A stretch of DNA of 64,000 nt from NCBI GenBank assembly GCA_964293815.1, contig CAXYYC010000001.1, forward strand, positions 186,001 through 250,000. Reading direction: 5' to 3'. Numbering within the stretch: position 1 is the first letter of the stretch; the number at the start of each line of letters is the position of its first letter. The notes below the pieces were generated by a model. The model saw only the letters and a list, made by a program, of their open reading frames with translations. It did not search any database and was not told the origin of the DNA. This document shows positions 9,813 to 18,360 of this stretch, in pieces. The stretch is from CTSOIL-112 sp964293815 (GTDB taxonomy: Bacteria; Pseudomonadota; Gammaproteobacteria; Burkholderiales; Burkholderiaceae). The translations under genes and the position numbers were made by a program.

Positions 9813-12800
9813 ATGACTATTACATATCAAACAGCATCTGGTGGTAATGGTATTGACCAGAGTGTTCAATGCATTTCTTTTATTCCTGCTAACACATTAA
9901 GTTCCGATCTTCGTGTAGCAGATTTAATTCGAACTTGGGTTAGTAGTAGTGCTGAAGTGTTTTCTAAATGGGGTGGGGATATTGGTCAAGGAGTAGCGAT
10001 AACATATAGTTTTTACAATGGATCAGTGGGTTATTCTCAAAACTTGTTGCAAGGAGATATACCCGCTGCTTTAACTTTAGCCCAGCAAAATGCGGTTGCA
10101 GCCGCTATGGGCGCTTGGTCTAACGTTGCTAATGTTAGCTTTATCCAAGTTATTGAATCGATGGATTTAGTCGGAGATATCCGCTGGGCAGGGACACGAA
10201 GAGCATTGACAACTGCACCTGGTTGGGGAAGTGGTGGAAATGGTGACATTGTTATACCTTCTAATTCGTTTTCATCACCAACCGGTGCGTGGGATCCGTC
10301 TTCTTATAAAACCTATATGCACGAGTTGGGTCATGCTTTGGGTTTATCACATCCTCACGATACTGTGACTGTTGGCATAGAAGGCCATGACCAGTGGCGA
10401 TATTCGATAATGAGTTATAACCAGAATGGTATCTCCTATGCGCCTACCACACCCATGTTGGATGATATTTTGGCTATACAGTATTTATATGGAGCCAATT
10501 TACAATCCCATTTAGAAAACAATACCTATAAGTGGGATCCCAATAGTGTGGTGTATGAGACCATTTATGACGCCGGTGGTATTGATACCATTGATGCATC
10601 GAATCAAATACAGTCCGTTGTTATCAATCTGAATCCAGGAACTTGGTCATCGATTGGGCTTAAAGTTTATGACTCTGTTAATCATATTGATATAAATAAT
10701 CTGCTTGCGATGTCCTACGAGGTTCGAGACAGTAGTGGCAATGTGATCAATTACATCGAAAATGCAATTGGCTCAAACTATGATGACACATTGATTGGCA
10801 ATGCCGCGAACAATGTTCTGGATGGTGGTGCAGATAATGATACTTTAAGTGGTGGTCTTGGTGCGGATACGCTGATCGGCGGAATGGGCAATGACACATT
10901 AAGTGGCGAAGATGGCATTGATACACTTAATGGTGGTGATGGCAATGATAGTCTCAATGGGGGTGCTGGAGATGACGTGCTGGACGGTGGGGTAGGTAAT
11001 GACGCAATGTCTGGTGGTGTAGGCAATGACACCTATATCGTAGACAGTATTGATGACATCGTCACTGAAAACCTCAACGAAGGTACAGACCGAGTTAAAA
11101 GCTCAATTACATACACCCTTAATGATAATGTTGAATACCTTGAACTAACTGGCTCAGCCAACATCAATGGCACGGGTAATGCTCTAAATAATATTCTCTT
11201 TGCAGGTGTAGGTAACAATGTGCTGGACGGCAAAGCAGGAACGGATGCGGTTTCATACGTTTATAGTGGTGCGGCCGTTACGGTTGACCTCTCCAAAACA
11301 GGCGCACAAGCTACGGGTGGCTCAGGTTCTGATACTTTGCTCAGTATTGAGAATCTGTATGGCTCTCAGTTTAACGACACACTATCAGGTACCGCAGGAA
11401 ATAACTATATCAATGGTAATACCGGTGCAGATCAGATGTCCGGCGGACTGGGAAATGATACCTATGTGGTTGATAATATCGGTGACAAAGTTCAAGAATC
11501 AGTTAATGCAGGTACAGATATAGTTCAGAGCACCATCTCTTACACTTTAGGTGACAATCTTGAAAACTTAACTCTGATTGGTTCTGCGGCAATCAATGGT
11601 ACGGGTAACACCTTGAATAATGTTCTAGTAGGTAACAATGCGAACAATATATTGGATGGTGGTGCGGGGGATGACAATCTGAATGGAGGTCTTGGAGCGG
11701 ACACCTTATTGGGTGGATTGGGTAACGATACTCTAACGGGAGCTGATGGCGCGGACAAGCTGGATGGAGCCTTAGGAGATGACATTCTGAATGGTGGCGC
11801 AGGGGCAGATACATTGATCGGTGGCGAGGGGGCGGATACACTTATCGGCGGAAAAGACAATGACATCTATGTGGTTGATAATGTGGGCGATCAGGTTCAA
11901 GAACTACTTAATGAAGGTGCGGATTTAGTCAAGAGTAGTATTACCTATGCGTTAGGAAGTAATCTGGAGAATTTAACGCTAACAGGAACCAATGCCATCA
12001 ATGGTACAGGCAATAGTGTCAATAATATTCTGACAGGTAACGACGCCAATAATGTGTTAGATAGTGGCGCAGGTGACGATACGCTGAATGGTGGTGCTGG
12101 CGTTGATACGATGATTGGTGGTATTGGCAATGACACCTATGTTGTTGACAATGTGAACGATATTGTCACTGAAAACATCAACGAAGGCAACGATCGAGTA
12201 AACTCATCCAGCACTTATATCTTAAGCAGTAATTTAGAAAATCTACAATTATTGGGTAGTGATAACATCAATGGTACGGGTAACGCACTCAACAACATCA
12301 TCTACGCAAACTCAGGTAATAATGTACTGGATGGAAAAGAGGGGATTGATGGCGCATCGTATTACTACAGTACCGCATCGGTCAATGTAGATTTATCCAA
12401 AACAGTCGCCCAAAATACCGGCGGGTCTGGTTCTGACACACTAATCAATATCGAAAATCTATATGGCTCACAATTCAACGATGTCTTGATTGGTAATTCT
12501 GGCAACAACTATCTGAATGGCTATGCAGGTGCAGACCAAATGTCGGGAGGCTTGGGTAACGATAATTATGCGGTAGATAATGTCGGTGATGTCGTGCAGG
12601 AATCTACTAACTCAGGTACCGATGCGGTTGTGAGTAGTATTGCATCCTATACGTTAACAGATAACGTTGAGAATCTGACTTTAAGCGGATCCGCTGCTTT
12701 GAATGGTACGGGTAATAATCTCAATAATACCATCACGGGGAATGATGCCAACAACGTACTGGATGGTGGTGCAGGCAATGATGTACTCAATGGAGGTGCA

Positions 12801-14213
12801 GGGGCGGATACTTTGATTGGTGGGATTGGCACTGATACCTTGATTGGAGGGGTGGGTGATGATACATACATAATTGATGATGTAGTAGATCAGATTCAAG
12901 AGGGTATTAATGCAGGTATGGATACCGTACGTAGTAGCATTAGCTATGTTTTAGGAAGCAATATAGAAAATCTAACATTGGTTGGAGCGTCTAATATCAA
13001 TGGCACAGGAAATGATGCGGGCAATGTGTTGATTGGTAATAGTGGTGCCAATATGTTAAGTGGCGGTGTGGGGAATGATACTTTGGATGGTGCGGCAGGG
13101 GCTGATACCTTAGCAGGCGGCCTGGGAGATGATGTTTATATTGTTGATAATCTTAGCGACAGAATTCAAGAAGTAATTGGTGAAGGTATTGATACAGTAC
13201 AAACCAGTGTTGATTTTTATGGATTGGCTGATAATGTTGAGAATCTTATTCTGGCGGGAGACAGTATCATTAAAGGATATGGCAGTAATGGAGATAACAC
13301 TTTGATTGGGAATGCCGCTAATAATGTGCTTGATGGTCGAGCAGGGAACGATATATTAGAAGGCGGCCCGGGGAATGACTCGTTGATTGGAGGTAGTGGA
13401 GCTGATACGATGATTGGTGGTTTTGGGTTCGATTCTTATGATGTTGACGATATTGGCGATATAGTGATAGAGAATGCAAACGAAGGAGGAGGTCGCGTAA
13501 GTTCCTTTATTGATTACATATTAGGTAGTAATTTACAGGAGTTATCTTTACAGGGAGCAAATAATATCAACGGCATGGGAAATGACTTGAATAATATTAT
13601 TTACGCAAGTTCTGGGAACAACATTATAGATGGAGCGAGTGGAACGGACAGGGTTTCTTACTATTATTTCAGTACGTCAGGAGTTACCGTCGATTTGTCT
13701 CGAACAGATGCTCAGATTACAGGAGGTTCTGGAACGGATACTCTTTTAAACATTGAGAATTTATTCGGTTCAAAATTTGGGGATAAAATTTCTGGCAATA
13801 GCGATGTGAACTACCTATATGGTGACAATGGGGATGATTATATTTCGGGATCATTAGGTAACGATACCCTACAGGGCGGCTTGGGAATGGATACTTTTGT
13901 GTTTAATACGAGCCTAAATGCCTCAACCAATAAGGATATGATTACTGACTTTAATGTGGTTGATGATACGATTTGCTTGGCTCAAGCTATTTTTACCCAA
14001 TTGGTTAATATGGGAGTCTTGAACGAAAGTAATTTTTGTTCAAACATTACTGGTCAGGCGAATGACAGTGATGATTTTATTATCTATAACCAAACAAGTG
14101 GCGTCCTGAGCTATGATGCCGATGCAAATGGCGTGGGCGCATCGGTGGCTTTTGCTGTGATGGGAGTAACCTCTCATCCAATATTAACCGCTGCTGATTT
14201 TACGGTCGTTTAG
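9813..14213 (+). CDS. M10 (serralysin-like) secreted metalloprotease with giant RTX repeat region
   Basis: A 1466-residue, AT-rich gene with AGAAGGAG just upstream of the ATG and no Sec signal peptide. Residues 1-240 form a metzincin protease domain: zinc motif HELGHALGLSH with zinc ligands H170, H174 and H180, and Met-turn SIMSYN at M200, as in the M10 serralysin family. A short linker leads into about 1000 residues of RTX nonapeptides (GGxGxDxLx) that bind calcium and form beta-rolls, interleaved with longer modules containing NGTGNxLNN and VDNVGDxVQE. The C-terminus ends DFTVV, an acidic-then-hydrophobic tail like type I secretion signals. The inference is export by a type I (ABC/MFP/TolC) system and extracellular proteolysis. 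No ABC exporter or inhibitor gene is in the window. Confidence 0.9.
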   Translation: MTITYQTASGGNGIDQSVQCISFIPANTLSSDLRVADLIRTWVSSSAEVFSKWGGDIGQGVAITYSFYNGSVGYSQNLLQGDIPAALTLAQQNAVAAAMGAWSNVANVSFIQVIESMDLVGDIRWAGTRRALTTAPGWGSGGNGDIVIPSNSFSSPTGAWDPSSYKTYMHELGHALGLSHPHDTVTVGIEGHDQWRYSIMSYNQNGISYAPTTPMLDDILAIQYLYGANLQSHLENNTYKWDPNSVVYETIYDAGGIDTIDASNQIQSVVINLNPGTWSSIGLKVYDSVNHIDINNLLAMSYEVRDSSGNVINYIENAIGSNYDDTLIGNAANNVLDGGADNDTLSGGLGADTLIGGMGNDTLSGEDGIDTLNGGDGNDSLNGGAGDDVLDGGVGNDAMSGGVGNDTYIVDSIDDIVTENLNEGTDRVKSSITYTLNDNVEYLELTGSANINGTGNALNNILFAGVGNNVLDGKAGTDAVSYVYSGAAVTVDLSKTGAQATGGSGSDTLLSIENLYGSQFNDTLSGTAGNNYINGNTGADQMSGGLGNDTYVVDNIGDKVQESVNAGTDIVQSTISYTLGDNLENLTLIGSAAINGTGNTLNNVLVGNNANNILDGGAGDDNLNGGLGADTLLGGLGNDTLTGADGADKLDGALGDDILNGGAGADTLIGGEGADTLIGGKDNDIYVVDNVGDQVQELLNEGADLVKSSITYALGSNLENLTLTGTNAINGTGNSVNNILTGNDANNVLDSGAGDDTLNGGAGVDTMIGGIGNDTYVVDNVNDIVTENINEGNDRVNSSSTYILSSNLENLQLLGSDNINGTGNALNNIIYANSGNNVLDGKEGIDGASYYYSTASVNVDLSKTVAQNTGGSGSDTLINIENLYGSQFNDVLIGNSGNNYLNGYAGADQMSGGLGNDNYAVDNVGDVVQESTNSGTDAVVSSIASYTLTDNVENLTLSGSAALNGTGNNLNNTITGNDANNVLDGGAGNDVLNGGAGADTLIGGIGTDTLIGGVGDDTYIIDDVVDQIQEGINAGMDTVRSSISYVLGSNIENLTLVGASNINGTGNDAGNVLIGNSGANMLSGGVGNDTLDGAAGADTLAGGLGDDVYIVDNLSDRIQEVIGEGIDTVQTSVDFYGLADNVENLILAGDSIIKGYGSNGDNTLIGNAANNVLDGRAGNDILEGGPGNDSLIGGSGADTMIGGFGFDSYDVDDIGDIVIENANEGGGRVSSFIDYILGSNLQELSLQGANNINGMGNDLNNIIYASSGNNIIDGASGTDRVSYYYFSTSGVTVDLSRTDAQITGGSGTDTLLNIENLFGSKFGDKISGNSDVNYLYGDNGDDYISGSLGNDTLQGGLGMDTFVFNTSLNASTNKDMITDFNVVDDTICLAQAIFTQLVNMGVLNESNFCSNITGQANDSDDFIIYNQTSGVLSYDADANGVGASVAFAVMGVTSHPILTAADFTVV
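10773..13890 (+). repeat. in-frame RTX repeats with higher-order modules
   Basis: The DNA encodes clusters of GGxGNDTL-type nonapeptides separated by non-RTX modules. One module (VDNxGDxVQE, then SSITYxLxxNLENLTLxGS and INGTGNxLNN) recurs about eight times. A second module, containing a Tyr-rich strand followed by VTVDLSKT and then GGSGSDTLLSIENLYGSQFND, occurs three times, near residues 474, 843 and 1274. The repeats are diverged at DNA level, so this is an old, selected array rather than a recent expansion. Confidence 0.88.
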
Positions 14214-14358
14214 TCAAATAGGATATTTACTGTTTCACTATCCCTCAAGTTTCAAATTCTCCTAATATCACACTGATTAGATATTGGGTGAGAGACTGCT
14301 TTCCGGTTCACCTTGTCTACTTACTGCGCTTTGATTTATCGATTTTGGCTGATAGGGT

Positions 14359-14847
14359 TTATTGAACACGGGTTAGATAGCGCCAGTAAATACCCGTCTT
14401 ACCGTCTTGGGACGGTACGCTCATAATCAGCGTCCCTTTACGAATGATTTGGTTGTCAAAGTAGGTATCTTGGCCGAGGAAACCACTGGCCCAATAATAG
14501 GTCTCTTGTCCATTGATGGCTTCGGTTTTGACAAAGCCTTTGGGCAGTACCGCGTAGCGGAATGTTTGCGGTAAGGTTTTAAACATGCGGCGCAGTTCGG
14601 CAGCAGAGATTTTGGATGGGTTGGTAGACATTAGACTGGAATAAGTGCCATCTGCGTCAAAGCAAAACCATTGGTAGGGTGCTGGCCACGGATCAACAGG
14701 ATTCATTTGCTTTTTTACCGCCTCAGAAAAAACCACGCGCTCCCAGCAGCCTTCTATGTCTTTCGCACTTTTAAGTGGCGTATTCTCGGCGTGAGCGCTA
14801 TACGGTATGGCAAGTAGAGCCAAGAATAAAGGCAGTTTTTTCATCAC
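14359..14847 (-). CDS. small secreted protein, lipocalin-like start, unknown function
   Basis: The 162-residue protein begins MMKKLPLFLALLAIPYSAHA, a good Sec signal peptide with cleavage at AHA. The mature part opens with KDIEGCWERV, a G-x-W strand like the first strand of lipocalin or calycin barrels, and ends GIYWRYLTRV, like a final strand. The single-domain beta-rich look fits a small periplasmic calycin, but I cannot assign a family with certainty. It converges on the RTX protease gene and is preceded on its own strand by the His-rich repeat gene. Confidence 0.7.
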   Translation of the reverse strand: MMKKLPLFLALLAIPYSAHAENTPLKSAKDIEGCWERVVFSEAVKKQMNPVDPWPAPYQWFCFDADGTYSSLMSTNPSKISAAELRRMFKTLPQTFRYAVLPKGFVKTEAINGQETYYWASGFLGQDTYFDNQIIRKGTLIMSVPSQDGKTGIYWRYLTRVQ

Positions 14848-14902
14848 AATTCCTCATCAGCAAGTAGGATAGACAGTGTCATTGAACTGTCATCGATATT
14901 AT

Positions 14903-14934
14903 AAAGGTGTGCAAATTTTGTTTGCACACCTTTT
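14903..14934 (-). terminator. terminator of the His-rich repeat gene
   Basis: A 13-bp perfect stem (AAAGGTGTGCAAA / TTTGCACACCTTT) with a 5-nt loop lies between the His-rich gene and the next minus-strand gene. On the minus strand it is followed by a T-rich run. Confidence 0.75.
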
Positions 14935-14999
14935 GCGTTCCGTGAACCGAGAAAGATTGAAAATAATGTCTCGCTCGGTTTATCGGACATACACTGAAT

Positions 15000-15797
15000 T
15001 TATACGGGAATCGGTGCGGGTTGTACCGCAGGCAGATGACACATGTCCATCCAGCAATGCATGCTCTCCCATGACATACATTCCTCTTTGGGGGTGTCAA
15101 TGGGTTCGTATGGGTCGAAACGCATATCGTTACCACCGCATTCAGCACCTGAATGCATATTTTGTAATAGACGATCAATGTTTCCTTGAATGTTGCTCAT
15201 GCTGGCCAACAGCGTGGAGATGTCTGCGGCGCTGGATTCTGCGGCAAAATTGGGAATCGGAACCGGCGTGTCGTCTTTTGGACAGTCGTGATGCTCCACA
15301 ACTGGCGGAGGTGCGGAGTGGTAACCGCCACCGTGATGATGCTCATGGTGATGTTCGTGGTGACCGTGGTGACCGTGGTGTTCGCCATCGTGCTCATGGG
15401 TGCTGCAGTTTGTTTCTGGGCTGGCATTAGGAATCGGAACGGGCGTGTCGTCTTTCGGGCAATCATCGTGGTGCTCTACAACCGGAGGTGGCTCTGGCTG
15501 ACAGTCGTTGTGATGATGTTCGGAATGATATTCATGCGCCTCTGCTGTTGACGTTGAGGCTGTTTCTGCGACGATATTAGGGATCGGAACGGGCGTGTCG
15601 TCTTTCGGGCAGTCATCGTGAGGATCTACAACTGGAGGTGGCTCGGAATGACAAGAATCGCTGTGGCTACGGTAGTGACGATCATAGTCATAGTGATGGC
15701 GTGAGGAAATCGCCTGTATCAGTTGCTCGAAAGCAGAATGATTGAAATCACATGCGGCAAAGATTTGGCTATTTGATAAAAAAGAATTGAGGAACAT
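15000..15797 (-). CDS. His/Pro/Asp-rich tandem-repeat protein, unknown function
   Basis: A 265-residue protein, not assignable to a family I know. The start at 15797 (alternative 15800) is set by GGGAG on the minus strand; the frame is open to 15857 but without a ribosome site. After a 40-residue helical N-terminus come three copies of PPPVV(D/E)xHDDCPKDDTPVPIPN separated by very His-rich spacers such as HHGHHGHHEHHHEHHHGGG. Then follow a helix (ADISTLLASMSNIQGNIDRLL) and a Cys/Met-rich tail (ECMSWESMHCWMDMCH). The protein ends QPAPIPV, a decayed fourth copy. High His, Cys and Met content suggests divalent metal (zinc, copper or nickel) binding. There is no classical signal peptide, so its location is uncertain. 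Confidence 0.72.
   Translation of the reverse strand: MFLNSFLSNSQIFAACDFNHSAFEQLIQAISSRHHYDYDRHYRSHSDSCHSEPPPVVDPHDDCPKDDTPVPIPNIVAETASTSTAEAHEYHSEHHHNDCQPEPPPVVEHHDDCPKDDTPVPIPNASPETNCSTHEHDGEHHGHHGHHEHHHEHHHGGGYHSAPPPVVEHHDCPKDDTPVPIPNFAAESSAADISTLLASMSNIQGNIDRLLQNMHSGAECGGNDMRFDPYEPIDTPKEECMSWESMHCWMDMCHLPAVQPAPIPV
15249..15653 (-). repeat. three direct repeats inside the His-rich gene
   Basis: Copies start near 15249, 15426 and 15584 (period about 177 and 158 bp). Each is about 65 bp and encodes PPPVV..HDDCPKDDTPVPIPN on the minus strand. The copies are nearly identical at DNA level, in contrast to the spacers, which suggests recent duplication or gene conversion. Confidence 0.85.
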
Positions 15798-15948
15798 CAT
15801 GGACTCCCGATAAAAATCTAAAAAATATGAATGATTTTTAGAAAAGGTAAACATCAAACGGAGGGTTAAGCAGGCTAAATACGATTCACCTGCTTAAGAT
15901 TATACACAAAAGGGATTATTAACTATCTAATTAAGTCTTTATTTATGC

Positions 15949-16077
15949 GTGAATGTTTATATTTATTTCGAATGGTCGTGTTATAAAAGGATTGATTTGC
16001 TCAATAACAGCCTCAATGATGTCATTAAATACGGTTTTATTGAAGAAGAACAAACGCGTGGATGGTTCGCCATTTGA
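15949..16077 (+). pseudogene. short coding-like remnant (42 codons)
   Basis: From a GTG at 15949 an open frame encodes a 42-residue peptide ending VIKYGFIEEEQTRGWFAI followed by TGA. Amino-acid use is protein-like (Asn, Glu, aromatic residues), but there is no ribosome site before the GTG. I read it as the 3' end of a lost gene in the AT-rich accessory block rather than a working gene. The hairpin at 16088 follows the stop by 11 bases. Apart from this remnant I see nothing in 15858-16087. Confidence 0.3.
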
Positions 16078-16087
16078 TAATTCAAAT

Positions 16088-16127
16088 AAAAAGAGCAACT
16101 TGAAGTTGCTCTGAAGTTGCTCTTTTT
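16088..16127 (-). terminator. terminator after nadA (bidirectional)
   Basis: A 14-bp perfect stem (AAAAAGAGCAACTT / AAGTTGCTCTTTTT) with a 12-nt loop that itself contains a third copy of AAGTTGCTCT. A and T runs are on both sides, so it can end nadA transcription and any transcript coming from the left. Confidence 0.85.
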
Positions 16128-16147
16128 AGTGGTTCAACAGCGAAGAC

Positions 16148-17302
16148 TCACGCTGGTCCAATATTCGGCTGAAAGTCGGCCTCTACTTTGCTTTGTTCTG
16201 CCTGTTGCGCTTTGGCTTTGTCCGCAGCGGCAAAGTCAAGCATACGCGTGATCGGCAGTTTGGCGCGTTCGGCAATCGCGGGGTCAATGGTGATTTCGTT
16301 GTAGCCCGTGCCGAGTTTTTCGAGGACTTCCACGACGCCTTGTAGGCTGTTCATGGCCATCCACGGGCAGTGCGCGCAGCTTTTACAGGTGGCGGATTCG
16401 CCTGCCGTTGGTGCTTCGATGAAGGTGTGCGTTGGGTATTTTTGGCGCAGTTGGTGCAGCATGCCGCTGTCGGTGGCGACGATGAAGGTGTCGCTGTCGG
16501 GGAACTGCGCGGGGCCGTTGAGGATGGCGGAGGTGGAGCCAACCACGTCGGCCAGTTGTACAACTGGATCAGGGGATTCGGGGTGAACCAGCACTTTGGC
16601 GTGCGGGTATTTGGCTTTGAGATTTTCCAGTTCGATGGCTTTGAATTCGTTGTGTACGATGCATGAGCCTTGCCAGAGCAGCATATCCGCACCGGTTTGC
16701 TTTTGGATATAGGTGCCGAGGTGACGATCCGGCGCCCAGATGATTTTTTTTCCTTGTTCTTTCAGATGGGCGACGATTTTCAGCGCGATGGAGGAGGTGA
16801 CCATCCAGTCGGCGCGCGCTTTGACCTCGGCGGAGGTGTTGGCGTAAACCACGACGGTGCGGTCTGGGTGTGCGTCGCAAAAGGCAGAAAATTCGTCAAT
16901 CGGGCAGCCTAAATCGAGCGAGCATTCGGCGCGCAGATCGGGCACGAGCACGGTTTTTTCGGGCGATAAAATTTTTGCGGATTCACCCATGAAGCGCACG
17001 CCTGCAACGATGAGGGTTGGCGCCGGATGATCGCGCCCAAAGCGTGCCATTTCGAGCGAGTCGGAGACGATGCCGCCCGTGGCTTCGGCGAGGTCTTGCA
17101 GGTCGGGATGGACGTAGTAGTGCGCGACCAGCAGGGCATTTTTCTCGATCAATAGGGCTTTGATGCGGGCGATGAGCGCGTCGCGTTCGGCGGAGGATGG
17201 TTCGCTCGGAACTTGCGCCCACGCCACCGAGGTGCTGCAGACATTGTTTGATTGCGGCAGGTCAAAATCGACTTGAAACATTTTTTGTTCGTTGATGCTC
17301 AT
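16148..17302 (-). CDS. nadA: quinolinate synthase (4Fe-4S enzyme)
   Basis: This 384-residue protein condenses iminoaspartate with dihydroxyacetone phosphate to quinolinate. The cluster-binding cysteines are visible in RAECSLDLGCPI, WQGSCIVH and the C-terminal CKSCAHCPWM motif typical of long NadA proteins. VAHYYVHPDLQDLAEATGG marks the first domain. nadC follows upstream on the same strand 112 bp away, so nadC and nadA are probably co-transcribed in that order. The start at MSINEQKMFQVDF is the first ATG; the N-terminal 30 residues are variable in this family. Confidence 0.97.
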   Translation of the reverse strand: MSINEQKMFQVDFDLPQSNNVCSTSVAWAQVPSEPSSAERDALIARIKALLIEKNALLVAHYYVHPDLQDLAEATGGIVSDSLEMARFGRDHPAPTLIVAGVRFMGESAKILSPEKTVLVPDLRAECSLDLGCPIDEFSAFCDAHPDRTVVVYANTSAEVKARADWMVTSSIALKIVAHLKEQGKKIIWAPDRHLGTYIQKQTGADMLLWQGSCIVHNEFKAIELENLKAKYPHAKVLVHPESPDPVVQLADVVGSTSAILNGPAQFPDSDTFIVATDSGMLHQLRQKYPTHTFIEAPTAGESATCKSCAHCPWMAMNSLQGVVEVLEKLGTGYNEITIDPAIAERAKLPITRMLDFAAADKAKAQQAEQSKVEADFQPNIGPA

Positions 17303-17360
17303 GGTGTTTCCTCAATTGATATGCGGTTGGTCATCACTCTGGCGGTGAATGGTGTGCTGG

Positions 17361-17380
17361 ATTCCCGCACGCGCGGGAAT
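17361..17380. repeat. dRS3-like 20-bp inverted repeat
   Basis: ATTCCCGCACGCGCGGGAAT fits the dRS3 consensus ATTCCC-N8-GGGAAT known from Neisseria and seen in other proteobacteria. It lies in the nadC-nadA gap and would form a hairpin in the joint transcript. Confidence 0.7.
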
Positions 17381-17414
17381 GATGGCGCGTTGTTTCAGTT
17401 TTTAGATGTTGATA

Positions 17415-18299
17415 TCAAATGGCATTCACGCGCATGGAGAAGTCAATCGCGCGGATGTGTTTGGTCAAACTGCCGCTGGAAATGCGATCCACGCCCAATT
17501 CGGCGTAGCTGCGGATGTTCTCCAGCGAGACGTTACCCGAAACTTCGAGGATGGCTTGGCCGTTGAATTGGTCGCGGTTGATGGCGACAGCTTGCGCGAT
17601 TTGCTCGTGTGTCATGTTGTCGAGCAATACCATTTTCGCACCGGCTTGTAATGCTTCGGTCAGTTGATCGAGGCGTTCGACTTCAATTTGGATAAATGGG
17701 GCAACAGGGCGCGCGGCAACGTCAGGCGCGGCGACGATGGCGTAGGCATCTTTGAGCGCAGCGGTCACGCCGCCTGCGGTGGCGATGTGGTTTTCTTTGA
17801 TGAGAATGCCGTCGTACAGCCCGACGCGATGGTTCACACCACCACCGACGACGACGGCGTATTTTTGCGCCAGACGCAGGCCGGGAATGGTTTTGCGCGA
17901 GTCAACGACGTGGGTTTTCGTGCCTGCGATGGCTTTGACGTAGGTGTTGACCGTGGTGGCTGTGCCCGAGAGCAGTTGCAAAAAGTTCAATCCGGTGCGC
18001 TCGGCGGTCACCAGCGCACGCGCCGAGCCTTCCATTTCGACCAAAGTTTGATTCGGCTCAATCGTTGCGCCTTCTGCGACGTGCCATGTGATTTTGACGT
18101 TCGGGTCTACTTGATGAAAGGCTTCATTGAACCACGGTTGGCCGCATAAAATGGCCGGTTCGCGTGCGATGATTCGACCGTGTGCTTGTTGGGTTTCCTC
18201 AATCATGAGTGCGGTCAAATCGCCCGTGCGGATGTCTTCTTCAAGCGCGCGTCGAACGTCTTCGGCGACGCAATCGGGTGTGGTGTATGAGTGGTTCAT
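17415..18299 (-). CDS. nadC: nicotinate-nucleotide pyrophosphorylase (carboxylating)
   Basis: A 294-residue type II phosphoribosyltransferase that turns quinolinate and PRPP into nicotinate mononucleotide, the third step of de novo NAD synthesis. Family signatures are RTGLNFLQLLSGTAT, the substrate-binding VDSRKTIPGLR, KYAVVVGGGVNHRVGLYDGILIKENH (in pieces) and the C-terminal LEVSGNVSLENIRSYAELGVD. It lies upstream of nadA on the same strand. Confidence 0.97.
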   Translation of the reverse strand: MNHSYTTPDCVAEDVRRALEEDIRTGDLTALMIEETQQAHGRIIAREPAILCGQPWFNEAFHQVDPNVKITWHVAEGATIEPNQTLVEMEGSARALVTAERTGLNFLQLLSGTATTVNTYVKAIAGTKTHVVDSRKTIPGLRLAQKYAVVVGGGVNHRVGLYDGILIKENHIATAGGVTAALKDAYAIVAAPDVAARPVAPFIQIEVERLDQLTEALQAGAKMVLLDNMTHEQIAQAVAINRDQFNGQAILEVSGNVSLENIRSYAELGVDRISSGSLTKHIRAIDFSMRVNAI

Positions 18300-18360
18300 G
18301 GCCTGCCTTCGTGGTTTTGATGGATAGTATTAGTCTAACGCAAAATAGGTGTTTTGGCGA

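Noticed and set aside
10773..13890. Possible CRISPR or minisatellite because of dense repeats
   Set aside because: The repeats are in frame, diverged and encode RTX nonapeptides; no identical spaced repeats.
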